Positions 52,951-62,806 of a DNA stretch of 64,000 bases are shown one piece after another. The DNA is from Spiroplasma ixodetis Y32. Lineage in GTDB: Bacteria > Bacillota_I > Bacilli_A > Mycoplasmatales > VBWQ01. Where the stretch lies: NCBI RefSeq assembly GCF_030316605.1, contig NZ_CP127039.1, positions 310,001-374,000 on the forward strand, given 5' to 3'. How positions within the stretch are numbered: position 1 is the stretch's first letter; each line of letters begins with the position of its first letter. The notes beneath the pieces were generated by a model that saw nothing but the letters and a program-made list of their open reading frames with translations, had not been told where the DNA came from and ran no database searches. Both the position numbers and the translations under genes were made by a program.

Positions 52951-53891
52951 CGGACTTCTCCCCACATGTACTTGTGGAGGAAACAATGAAATTGAATGAG
53001 TTCAACAATGCTTTTCAAACAGAACAGGATTGTTTAAAATATATAGCAAGTTTGAAGAAAAACAAATGTATCATGTGTTCTTGAACAAGTTTGAATACTT
53101 CTAATTTAAGAAGAATAAGATGTTTGAAATGTCATCAAACATTTAGTATTCTTCATGGCACCATTTTTTACAAGTCACAAACACCTTTGAGATTTTGATT
53201 TTATCTCATCTTTAGATGAATAAACACCAAACATGGAATTACATCAACTGATGTTGCAAAAGAATTGGGTGTGACTTTGAAAACTGCTTGAAGAATGGGT
53301 CATGAAATCAGAAATCGTATTGCCAAACAAGAACATCAATTTATTGTTGAGGGCATAGTGCAAATGGATGAAATGTATCTTTCACATATGGGTTTTAAAA
53401 AACAAGGAAGATCTTTGATAAATAAAACATTAATTGTTGGGATTTATGAAAAAACAACCAATAATTTAATTGTGAAAGTAATCAAAAACGCAAAAAGTAA
53501 AAATCTTTTGCAGTTTGCAAGAAACCATATTTCTTCAAAGTGTGATGTACATACTGATTCTTGAAAAGGATATCGTGATTTCAAATCACTTTTCCCTAAT
53601 CACAAAACAGTTAACCATCAAGATGGTTATGTTTCAAAAATTGGCGTAAATACCAATCAAATTGAATCAGTATGAAAACATATACGAAGAACATTTAAAA
53701 CACATATCAAAGTTGCAAAACATCATGTTCATTTATATGCCAAAGAAGCTGCATATAAATTCAACAAGATACCTACTTTTGAAACTGTAATGTTATGTTT
53801 CATTTAAAAATGTGGGGAGAAGTTCGTAGATAGGCTTTTCTCAGCATTTATGTGATAAAATTTAAAAATAGTACATAAAGGGAGAAAAGCC
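52951..53891 (+). mobile_element. IS1595-family element, copy 4
   Basis: 941 bp, duplication taaaaaaa (52943-52950 and 53892-53899). The inner right repeat has one change (gaagttcg). Transposase intact. Confidence 0.9.
52986..53807 (+). CDS. IS1595-family transposase (copy 4)
   Basis: Intact 273-codon frame, zinc ribbon and DDE domain as in copy 2, with a silent or minor change near the end (gtaatgttatg). Confidence 0.9.
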
Positions 53892-54006
53892 TAAAAAAAT
53901 TAAGAATAATTTTAAAATAGTTGAGGTTAAAAAAATACATAGTAATGTATTTATAAATTACCAAAATTGTTTTTCTTGTAGTAGAATATTTATACAACTA
54001 AATAAC

Positions 54007-54150
54007 AAGGAACTTTAGATGTTCGGGAAAAAGATGAGAATTCTTTGCTGCCCCAGCAACTGTGATGTTGATGAACGTTACAAAACCATTGAAGATAAAA
54101 CTTTGAGAAGGGTAACAAGTAAAATGAAGCTAAGCCAGTAGACCGGTCTA
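54007..54150 (+). promoter_or_regulatory. Cobalamin (B12) riboswitch
   Basis: The leader carries the cobalamin-riboswitch blocks in order: gggaaaaagatgagaattc, then ctgccccagcaactgtgatg (family: CUGCCCCCGCAACUGUAA), aaccattgaag...ctttgagaagggtaac (P5-P6-like 'CCACUG ... GGGAAGG'), and atgaagctaagccagtagac (family: AUGA..AAGCCAGGAGACC). It lies about 170 bases before nrdF. A strong intrinsic terminator follows at 54259, so control is probably at transcription elongation: B12 bound would favour termination. The class is inferred from core sequence; no other riboswitch family fits. Confidence 0.85.
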
Positions 54151-54258
54151 ATTTTTTAAGTGATATTATATTCCTGGGTGTGAATTAATGATTATTTTTA
54201 ATAATTACTTTTATTTTTTAATATTTGTAATTTTAATAAAGTAATTTTTAATAATGAC

Positions 54259-54290
54259 AACATCCTTTATATAATATAGGGGATGTTTTT
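54259..54290 (+). terminator. Riboswitch-linked terminator before nrdF
   Basis: aacatccttta / taggggatgtt form an 11-bp stem (two G-U pairs) around a 7-base loop, then a T run, 33 bases before the nrdF ATG. With no gene between it and the riboswitch, it is the likely expression platform. Confidence 0.75.
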
Positions 54291-54322
54291 AGTTGTGTAA
54301 TTAAGTAGAGGGGTAATAATAA

Positions 54323-55342
54323 ATGGCAAAAGATAACAAATATTTTCAACAATCACAGTCACCATTAGAGTATATTATGAAAAATTTTAATGGAAAAATG
54401 CGGTCTGTAAATTGAAATGTAATCAATGATGAAAAAGATTTAGAGGTTTGAAATCGTATTACTCAAAATTTTTGGTTACCAGAAAAAATTCCTGTTTCTA
54501 ATGACTTGACTTCTTGAAAAACATTAAATCCAAAATGACAAGAGTTAATAACAAGAACATTTACAGGTTTAACTTTATTAGATACAATTCAGGCAACAGT
54601 TGGTGATATTGCACAAATACCTAATTCTTTAACTGATCACGAACAAGTTATTTACACAAATTTTGCTTTTATGGTAGCACTTCATGCTCGATCATACGGA
54701 ACAATTTTTTCAACTTTATGTTCTAGTGAGCAGATTGAATCTGCTCATGAATGAGTAATTAATAATGAAAGTTTACAAGCCAGAGCACGTGCACTAATTC
54801 CTTATTATACAAGTGATGATCCTTTAAAATCCAAAGTAGCTGCCGCTTTAATGCCGGGTTTTTTATTATATGGTGGTTTTTATTTACCATTTTATTTATC
54901 TGCTCGTAGTAAATTACCTAATACTTCAGATATTATTAGATTAATTTTACGTGATAAAGTTATTCATAATTATTATAGTGGCTATAAATATCAAAGAAAA
55001 GTTGAAAAGTTACCAAAAGAAAAACAAGAAGAAATGAAAAAATTTGTATTTGATTTATTGTTTAAATTAATTGATTTAGAAAAGCAATATTTGACAGAAT
55101 TATATCAAGAATTTAATTTAGCTGAAGATGCTATTAAGTTTAGTTTATATAATGCTGGTAAGTTTTTACAAAATTTAGGATATGATTCACCTTTTAGTGA
55201 AGAACAAACAAGAATTAAGCCAGAAATTTTTAATCAATTATCAGCTCGAGCTGATGAAAATCACGATTTCTTTTCAGGTAATGGTTCATCTTATGTAATG
55301 GGCATTACTGTAGAAACGCAAGATGAAGATTGAGAATTTTAA
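54323..55342 (+). CDS. nrdF: Ribonucleotide reductase small subunit NrdF, class Ie (VPK type)
   Basis: 339 residues, aligning along the whole NrdF family (LTLLDTIQ; FMVALHARSYG; ALMPGFLLYGGFYLP; RDKVIHNYYSGYKYQ; DENHDFFSGNGSSYVMG). Normal NrdF has E in FMEAVHARSY, E in LESFLFYSG and E in RDEAVHGYY. Here these are V118, P178 and K212; D87, H121 and H215 remain, with Y125 at the radical site. V-P-K is the signature of the metal-free class Ie enzyme of Mesoplasma florum, which stores its radical on a DOPA made from this tyrosine. aggggta precedes the ATG. Confidence 0.93.
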
Positions 55343-55359
55343 TTTTAAAGGAGAAAAAA

Positions 55360-57966
55360 ATGCATAATGATGTTGTAAAAGTTTCAAACCAAAAAATATT
55401 AAAGCCAGAAGGAAAAATTCATGTTGTTTATTTTTCTTCTTTGTCAAATAATACTCATCGTTTTATTCAAAAATTAGAGGTTTTAAATTCAAGAATTCCT
55501 CACGATTTACAAGAGGAAATTTTAGTTGATAAAGATTATGTGTTAATAACACCAACATATAGTGGGGGTGGTGATATTAAAGAAGGGGCGGTTCCTAAAC
55601 AGGTAATTAAATTTTTAAATAATAAGCAAAATCGTAATTTTTGTCGTGGTGTTATTGCGTCGGGGAATACTAATTTTGGTGATACTTTTGCAATTGCTGG
55701 GCCAATTCTTTCAAAAAAATTAAATGTCCCACTATTATTTCAATTTGAATTATTAGGAACTCATAATGATGTATCAACAATAAAAAATATATTAGTAGAT
55801 TTTTGAGATAAAGATAAAAAAAATACTAATGAAATAAATACTTTATCTGGAACTTTAGAAAGTGATGAATATGTTACTTTAAATGCTAGAGCAAAAACTA
55901 CTAATAATGCACAATTTGATTTGCAAGCAGCACAATCTTATATGAAAAATCATATTAAACCAAATTTATTACTTTTTAAAACCGTTAAAGAAAGAATAGA
56001 ATATTTAGTAAAAAATCAATATTATGATGAAACAATAATTAATAAATATTCAATTATGGAAATTGAACGATTAACAAATGAAGCATACAGTTTTAAGTAT
56101 CAGTTTACGAGTTTTATGGGTATTTTAAAATTTTATAATTCTTATGCTTTAAAAAGTTTTAATGGTAAACAATATTTAGAAAATTATGAAGATAGAGTTG
56201 TTATGAATAGTTTATTTTTCGCTGATGGTAATATTGAACATGCTAGTAAAATTTTAAGACAAATTATGTCTGGTAGATTTCAACCAGCTACTCCCACATT
56301 TTTAAATGCAGGGAAAAAACAAAGAGGTGAATACACTTCATGTTATCTTTTACGAATTGAAGATAACATGGAATCAATTGCTCGCGCTATTACTACTTCA
56401 TTACAGTTATCAAAACGCGGTGGTGGAGTTGCTTTGTGTTTAACAAATTTAAGAGAATTTGGAGCTCCAATTAAAAATATTAAAAATCAAGCAACAGGGG
56501 TTATCCCAGTTATGAAAATTCTTGAAGATTCATTTTCATATGCTAATCAACTAGGTCAAAGACAAGGTGCTGGGGCAGTTTATTTAAATGTTCATCATCC
56601 AGATATTATGTTATTTTTAGATTCAAAGCGTGAAAATGCAGATGAAAAAATTCGTATTAAATCAATGTCTTTAGGAGTAGTTATTCCTGATATTACTTTT
56701 GAATTAGCAAAAAACAATGAGCAGATGGCACTTTTTAGTCCTTATGATATTGCAAAAGTTTATGGTAAAGCAATGACAGATATTTCTATTACTAAAGAGT
56801 ATTATAATATGTTAAAAAACCCCGATATTAGTAAAAATTTTATTAGTGCTCGCAAATTATTTCAAATGATTGCTGAATTACATTTTGAAAGTGGATATCC
56901 TTATTTATTATTTGATGATACAGTAAATAAAAATAATGCTCATCCCGGTAGAATTGTTATGAGTAATTTGTGCAGTGAAATTATTCAAGTAAGCACAGCT
57001 AGTGAATTTAATAGTGATTTAAGTTTTAAAGAAATTGGTGAAGATATTAGTTGTAATTTAGGAAGTATTAATATTGCAAAAGTAATGGAAAGCGGAAGTG
57101 AATTTGGTGAGGTTATTTTTCAAGCAATTCATTCATTAGACCACGTATCAAGAAGTAGTGATTTTTCTAGTGCTCCGTCAGTTGCATATGGAAATAAAAA
57201 AAATCATGCTTTGGGTTTAGGTGCTATGAATTTACATGGATTTTTAGCAACAAATCATATTTTTTATGATTCAAAAGAAGCAATTGATTTTACTAATATT
57301 TTCTTTTATGTTATGGCTTATCATGCTTTTAGTGCTTCAAATAAATTAGCATTAAAATTTGGAAGTTTTAGTGGATTTAAAAATTCAAAATTTGCTGATG
57401 GTTCATATTTTGATAAATATATAAAATGTCAGTCAGATAAATGAATTCCTGAAACAAAAAAAATACAAGAATTATTTACAAAATATAACATTATGATTCC
57501 AACTCAGAAGCAATGAAAAGAATTAGTAATAAAAATTAAAGAAACGGGATTGGCTAATTCACATTTAATGGCAGTAGCACCCACTGGTTCAATTAGTTAT
57601 TTATCTTCGTGTACACCAAGTCTACAACCGGTAGTCGCTCCTGTTGAGGTACGAAAAGAAGGAAAATTAGGTCGTGTTTATGTTCCTGCTTATAAGATTG
57701 ATGATAATAATTTAGCATATTACACTGAAGGTGGATATGAATTAGGCCCTAATCCAATTATTGATATTGTAGCAGCTGCACAACAGCACGTTGATCAAGC
57801 AATTTCTTTAACTTTATTTATTACTGATAAAGCGACAACTCGTGATTTAAATAAAGCTTATATTAGAGCCTTTAAAAAAGGTTGTTCATCAATTTATTAT
57901 GTTCGTATTCGTCAAGAGGTTTTAGAGGATAGTGAAAATTATCAATGCAATGTTTGTGTTGTATAA
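55360..57966 (+). CDS. nrdE: Fused NrdI-NrdE: flavodoxin-like activator and ribonucleotide reductase large subunit
   Basis: One frame of 868 codons with no TAA or TAG. Residues ~20-150 are NrdI ([45 protein letters not shown]), which supplies superoxide to activate NrdF. A 25-residue charged linker leads into NrdE (from about 172: [20 protein letters not shown]). Catalytic cysteines: C328 (TSCYLL), C538/E540 (NLCSE), C565 (ISCNLGS) and the C-terminal CNVC pair 863/866. No ribosome site or in-frame start separates the parts. In most Mollicutes nrdI and nrdE are separate genes. Confidence 0.9.
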
Positions 57967-58008
57967 ATTAATTAGATTATTGAATACTAGTTTCAAGTAA
58001 TAAATAAA

Positions 58009-58949
58009 CGGACTTCTCCCCACATGTACTTGTGGAGGAAACAATGAAATTGAATGAGTTCAACAATGCTTTTCAAACAGAACAGGATTGTTTAAAATAT
58101 ATAGCAAGTTTGAAGAAAAACAAATGTATCATGTGTTCTTGAACAAGTTTGAATACTTCTAATTTAAGAAGAATAAGATGTTTGAAATGTCATCAAACAT
58201 TTAGTATTCTTCATGGCACCATTTTTTACAAGTCACAAACACCTTTGAGATTTTGATTTTATCTCATCTTTAGATGAATAAACACCAAACATGGAATTAC
58301 ATCAACTGATGTTGCAAAAGAATTGGGTGTGACTTTGAAAACTGCTTGAAGAATGGGTCATGAAATCAGAAATCGTATTGCCAAACAAGAACATTAATTT
58401 ATTGTTGAGGGCATAGTGCAAATGGATGAAATGTATCTTTCACATATGGGTTTTAAAAAACAAGGAAGATCTTTGATAAATAAAACATTAATTGTTGGGA
58501 TTTATGAAAAAACAACCAATAATTTAATTGTGAAAGTAATCAAAAACGCAAAAAGTAAAAATCTTTTGCAATTTGCAAGAAACCATATTTCTTCAAAGTG
58601 TGATGTACATACTGATTCTTGAAAAGGATATCGTGATTTCAAATTACTTTTCCCTAATCACAAAACAGTTAACCATCAAGATGGTTATGTTTCAAAAATT
58701 GGCGTAAATACCAATCAAATTGAATCAGTATGAAAACATATACGAAGAACATTTAAAACACATATCAAAGTTGCAAAACATCATGTTCATTTATATGCCA
58801 AAGAAGCTGCATATAAATTCAACAAGATACCTACTTTTGAAACTGTAATGCTATGTTTCATTTAAAAATGTGGGGAGAAGTCCGTAGATAGGCTTTTCTC
58901 AGCATTTATGTGATAAAATTTAAAAATAGTACATAAAGGGAGAAAAGCC
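58009..58949 (+). mobile_element. IS1595-family element, copy 5
   Basis: 941 bp, duplication taaataaa (58001-58008 and 58950-58957). Transposase carries a CAA to TAA stop at 58395. First element of the tandem block 58009-61507. Confidence 0.9.
58044..58865 (+). pseudogene. IS1595 transposase with nonsense codon (copy 5)
   Basis: Full-length 822-base gene interrupted by TAA at 58395-58397, between the N-terminal zinc ribbon and the QMDEM catalytic motif. Confidence 0.85.
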
Positions 58950-59051
58950 TAAATAAATTTGTAACAAATTTAGTAATATATTATTTATTTAATTTAAAAA
59001 ATAGTGAAATTTTATTTTGGAATATAGGATTTTTAAAAAAAAATTAAAAAA

Positions 59052-59756
59052 TGTAAGGTAGTACAGACATTTTGGACTATTTTCCATCTAATAAAAGTTT
59101 ATCAAAATAATCCATAGGAGTCATTAACCCTAATGATTTATGTTGTTTAGAATTGTTATAATATTCTTGAAAAGAATTAACTAATTTTTGAAATAAACTA
59201 AAATCACTATTTAAATATGGTTTTATTTCAAATAAAGTACTTCAATTTCTATGAAATCTTTCAATCTTACCATTACTCTGTGGTGATCTAAACGGTGTAG
59301 TTTCATTAACTATACCTTTTTATTACAAAAATTTGTAAATCAACGATTCCTTTGTGGTTTTCCACAAGATGTATTAACATATTGACTACCATTATCAGTT
59401 CTAATTCTTTTAATTTTAATTCCCAATTTTTCATAAAAATTTAAAGCATTTTTAGTAGCATTTACAATATCTCTGGTTTGTGCTTGTTCAGATGGATAAC
59501 AATAAGTAATTCGAGTTTTTTCATCAATAAAATCAATAATATATCATCTTTTACTTCCTGTTATATAATCTGATACTACTTTAATATCATTCTGCAATAA
59601 TCCACTTTCTTTTACTTCATATCTCAAATGTTTTTTTCTTAATAGTTTTTTGTGAATAAAAACCAAAACGTTTTAATCAACGATATATAGTTTTAACCGA
59701 AGGTTTTGGCAAAAAATTAAACCTAATATCATCAATATGTTTTATTAAATAACAAA
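59052..59756 (-). mobile_element. IS481-like element, copy 3 partial
   Basis: Minus-strand piece from the 3' end (tgtaaggtagtacagac) to the region encoding residue ~100 of the transposase, cut by IS1595 copy 6. A frame break (gtttcattaactatacctttttattac lacks the codon seen in copy 2) is present. Confidence 0.75.
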
Positions 59757-60697
59757 CGGACTTCTCCCCACATGTACTTGTGGAGGAAACAATGAAATTG
59801 AATGAGTTCAACAATGCTTTTCAAACAGAACAGGATTGTTTAAAATATATAGCAAGTTTGAAGAAAAACAAATGTATCATGTGTTCTTGAACAAGTTTGA
59901 ATACTTCTAATTTAAGAAGAATAAGATGTTTGAAATGTCATCAAACATTTAGTATTCTTCATGGCACCATTTTTTACAAGTCACAAACACCTTTGAGATT
60001 TTGATTTTATCTCATCTTTAGATGAATAAACACCAAACATGGAATTACATCAACTGATGTTGCAAAAGAATTGGGTGTGACTTTGAAAACTGCTTGAAGA
60101 ATGGGTCATGAAATCAGAAATCGTATTGCCAAACAAGAACATCAATTTATTGTTGAGGGCATAGTGCAAATGGATGAAATGTATCTTTCACATATGGGTT
60201 TTAAAAAACAAGGAAGATCTTTGATAAATAAAACATTAATTGTTGGGATTTATGAAAAAACAACCAATAATTTAATTGTGAAAGTAATCAAAAACGCAAA
60301 AAGTAAAAATCTTTTGCAGTTTGCAAGAAACCATATTTCTTCAAAGTGTGATGTACATACTGATTCTTGAAAAGGATATCGTGATTTCAAATCACTTTTC
60401 ACTAATCACAAAACAGTTAACCATCAAGATGGTTATGTTTCAAAAATTGGCGTAAATACCAATCAAATTGAGTCAGTATGAAAACATATACGAAGAACAT
60501 TTAAAACACATATCAAAGTTGCAAAACATCATGTTCATTTATATGCCAAAGAAGCTGCATATAAATTCAACAAGATACCTACTTTTGAAACTGTAATGCT
60601 ATGTTTCATTTAAAAATGTGGGGAGAAGTCCGTAGATAGGATTTTCTCAGCATTTATGTGATAAAATTTAAAAATAGTATATAAAGGGAGAAAAGCC
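59757..60697 (+). mobile_element. IS1595-family element, copy 6
   Basis: 941 bp, transposase intact. Left flank (ataacaaa) and right flank (taaataaa) do not match, as expected if it was created by the tandem duplication. Confidence 0.9.
59792..60613 (+). CDS. IS1595-family transposase (copy 6)
   Basis: Intact 273 codons; zinc ribbon and DDE residues as in copy 2; minor substitution of Pro to Thr near FKSLF. Confidence 0.88.
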
Positions 60698-60799
60698 TAA
60701 ATAAATTTGTAACAAATTTAGTAATATGTTATTTATTTAATTTAAAAAATAGTGAAATTTTATTTTGGAATATAGGATTTTTAAAAAAAAATTAAAAAA

Positions 60800-61507
60800 T
60801 GTAAGGTAGTACAGACATTTTGGACTATTTTCCATCTAATAAAAGTTTATCAAAATAATCCATAGGAGTCATTAACCCTAATGATTTATGTTGTTTAGAA
60901 TTGGTATAATATTCTTGAAAAGAATTAACTAATTTTTGAAATAAACTAAAATCACTATTTAAATATGGTTTTATTTCAAATAAATTACTTCAATTTCTAT
61001 GAAATCTTTCAATCTTACCATTACTCTGTGGTGATCTAAACGGTGTAGTTTCATTAACTATACCTTTTTATTACAAAAATTTGTAAATCAACGATTCCTT
61101 TGTGGTTTTCCACAAGATGTATTAACATATTGACTACCATTATCAGTTCTAATTCTTTTAATTTTAATTCCCAATTTTTCATAAAAATTTAAAGCATTTT
61201 TAGTAGCATTTACAATATCTCTGGTTTGTGCTTGTTCAGATGGATAACAATAAGTAATTCGAGTTTTTTCATCAATAAAATCAATAATATATCATCTTTT
61301 ACTTCCTGTTATATAATCTGATACTACTTTAATATCAGTCTGCAATAATCCACTTTCTTTTACTTCATATCTCAAATGTTTTTTTCTTAATAGTTTTTTG
61401 TGAATAAAAACCAAAACGTTTTAATCAACGATATATAGTTTTAACCGAAGGTTTTGGCAAAAAATTAAACCTAATATCATCAATATGTCTTATTAAATAA
61501 CAAACAA
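60800..61507 (-). mobile_element. IS481-like element, copy 3' (duplicated partial)
   Basis: Second copy of the 59052-59756 piece in the tandem unit, with a few base differences (aaattactt for aaagtactt) and an extra caa before the next IS1595. Confidence 0.75.
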
Positions 61508-62448
61508 CGGACTTCTCCCCACATTTACTTGTGGAGGAAACAATGAAATTGAATGAGTTCAACAATGCTTTTCAAACAGAACAGGATTGTTTAAAATATA
61601 TAGCAAGTTTGAAGAAAAACAAATGTATCATGTGTTCTTGAACAAGTTTGAATACTTCTAATTTAAGAAGAATAAGATGTTTGAAATGTTATCAAACATT
61701 TAGTATTCTTCATGGCACCATTTTTTACAAGTCACAAACACCTTTGAGATTTTGATTTTATCTCATCTTTAGATGAATAAACACCAAACATGGAATTACA
61801 TCAACTGATGTTGCAAAAGAATTGGGTGTGACTTTGAAAACTGCTTGAAGAATGGGTCATGAAATCAGAAATCGTATTGCCAAACAAGAACATCAATTTA
61901 TTGTTGAGGGCATAGTGCAAATGGATGAAATGTATCTTTCACATATGGGTTTTAAAAAACAAGGAAGATCTTTGATAAATAAAACATTAATTGTTGGGAT
62001 TTATGAAAAAACAACCAATAATTTAATTGTGAAAGTAATCAAAAACGCAAAAAGTAAAAATCTTTTGCAGTTTGCAAGAAACCATATTTCTTCAAAGTGT
62101 GATGTACATACTGATTCTTGAAAAGGATATCGTGATTTCAAATCACTTTTCTCTAATCACAAAACAGTTAACCATCAAGATGGTTATGTTTCAAAAATTG
62201 GCGTAAATACCAATCAAATTGAATCAGTATGAAAACATATACGAAGAACATTTAAAACACATATCAAAGTTGCAAAACATCATGTTCATTTATATGCCAA
62301 AGAAGCTGCATATAAATTCAACAAGATACCTACTTTTGGAACTGTAATGCTATGTTTCATTTAAAAATGTGGGGAGAAGTCCGTAGATAGGCTTTTCTCA
62401 GCATTTATGTGATAAAATTTAAAAATAGTACATAAAGGGAGAAAAGCC
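61508..62448 (+). mobile_element. IS1595-family element, copy 7
   Basis: 941 bp, transposase intact. Left flank lies in the IS481-like coding region and the right flank (ttaaatat) in its 5' leader; the DNA between has been deleted. Confidence 0.9.
61543..62364 (+). CDS. IS1595-family transposase (copy 7)
   Basis: Intact 273 codons. His to Tyr in CLKCYQTF (inside the zinc ribbon, but the four Cys are kept) and a Glu to Gly near the end. Confidence 0.87.
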
Positions 62449-62535
62449 TTAAATATTTCATTTTAAACTACACCTCAACTAATAATATAAAGTTATAAAA
62501 ACTTTTATTGGTCCAAAAAGTGTGTCTAATCTACA
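62449..62535 (-). mobile_element. IS481-like element, 5' end remnant
   Basis: The first bases of the transposase, the leader (actacacctcaac) and the outer end (gtctaatctaca) of the element. The flanks aaaaaaattaaaaaa at 59037-59051 and 62536-62550 are the same 15 bp, so this end and the piece at 59052 once formed a single element. Confidence 0.75.
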
Positions 62536-62576
62536 AAAAAAATTAAAAAATACATAGTAAATTTTAAAATTAAAGT

Positions 62577-62582
62577 TATAAT
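62577..62582 (+). promoter_or_regulatory. -10 element of tRNA-Ser
   Basis: TATAAT 34 bases upstream of the tRNA; the IS481 end lies only 80 bases upstream. Confidence 0.4.
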
Positions 62583-62615
62583 AATAATTGTAAAAAAAAT
62601 AATTATTATAATTTT

Positions 62616-62706
62616 GGAGTGGTACTCAAGAGGCTGAAGAGGACTGATTGCTAATCAGTTAGGACGGGAAACTGTCGCGAGAGTTCGAATCTCTCCCATT
62701 CCGCCA
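62616..62706 (+). tRNA. tRNA-Ser (GCU)
   Basis: Class II tRNA with long variable arm. Acceptor GGAGTGG / CCATTCC, anticodon stem CTGAT/ATCAG around TGCTA with anticodon GCT (codons AGC/AGU), variable arm GGACGGGAAACTGTCGC, T arm GAGAGTTCGAATCTCTC, encoded CCA. Confidence 0.95.
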
Positions 62707-62712
62707 TTATTT

Positions 62713-62735
62713 AAAAAGCATTAATTGCTTTTTTT
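62713..62735 (+). terminator. Terminator after tRNA-Ser
   Basis: aaaaagca / tgcttttt around ttaat, followed by a T run, 7 bases after the CCA end. Confidence 0.8.
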
Positions 62736-62806
62736 ACTTTTAAATAATAAATTTATTAATAATTAGATATAATTTAATAAAGAACTCTTTATATTAAGGA
62801 GAAATC

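Larger units (their letters stand above)
58009..61507 (+). repeat. Tandem duplication of a 1.75-kb IS unit
   Basis: Unit 1 (58009-59756) and unit 2 (59757-61507) both contain an IS1595 copy, the same roughly 95-bp chromosomal flank (taaataaatttg...) and a 3'-part of the IS481-like element. They differ by scattered single bases. Only the first unit's IS has matching 8-bp duplications, so the repeat was made by recombination between IS1595 copies. Confidence 0.8.

Noticed and set aside
55807..55920. A separate nrdE start after nrdI
   Set aside because: No in-frame start with a ribosome site exists before the conserved NrdE N-terminus; the first in-frame ATG (about 55939) would remove part of the domain.
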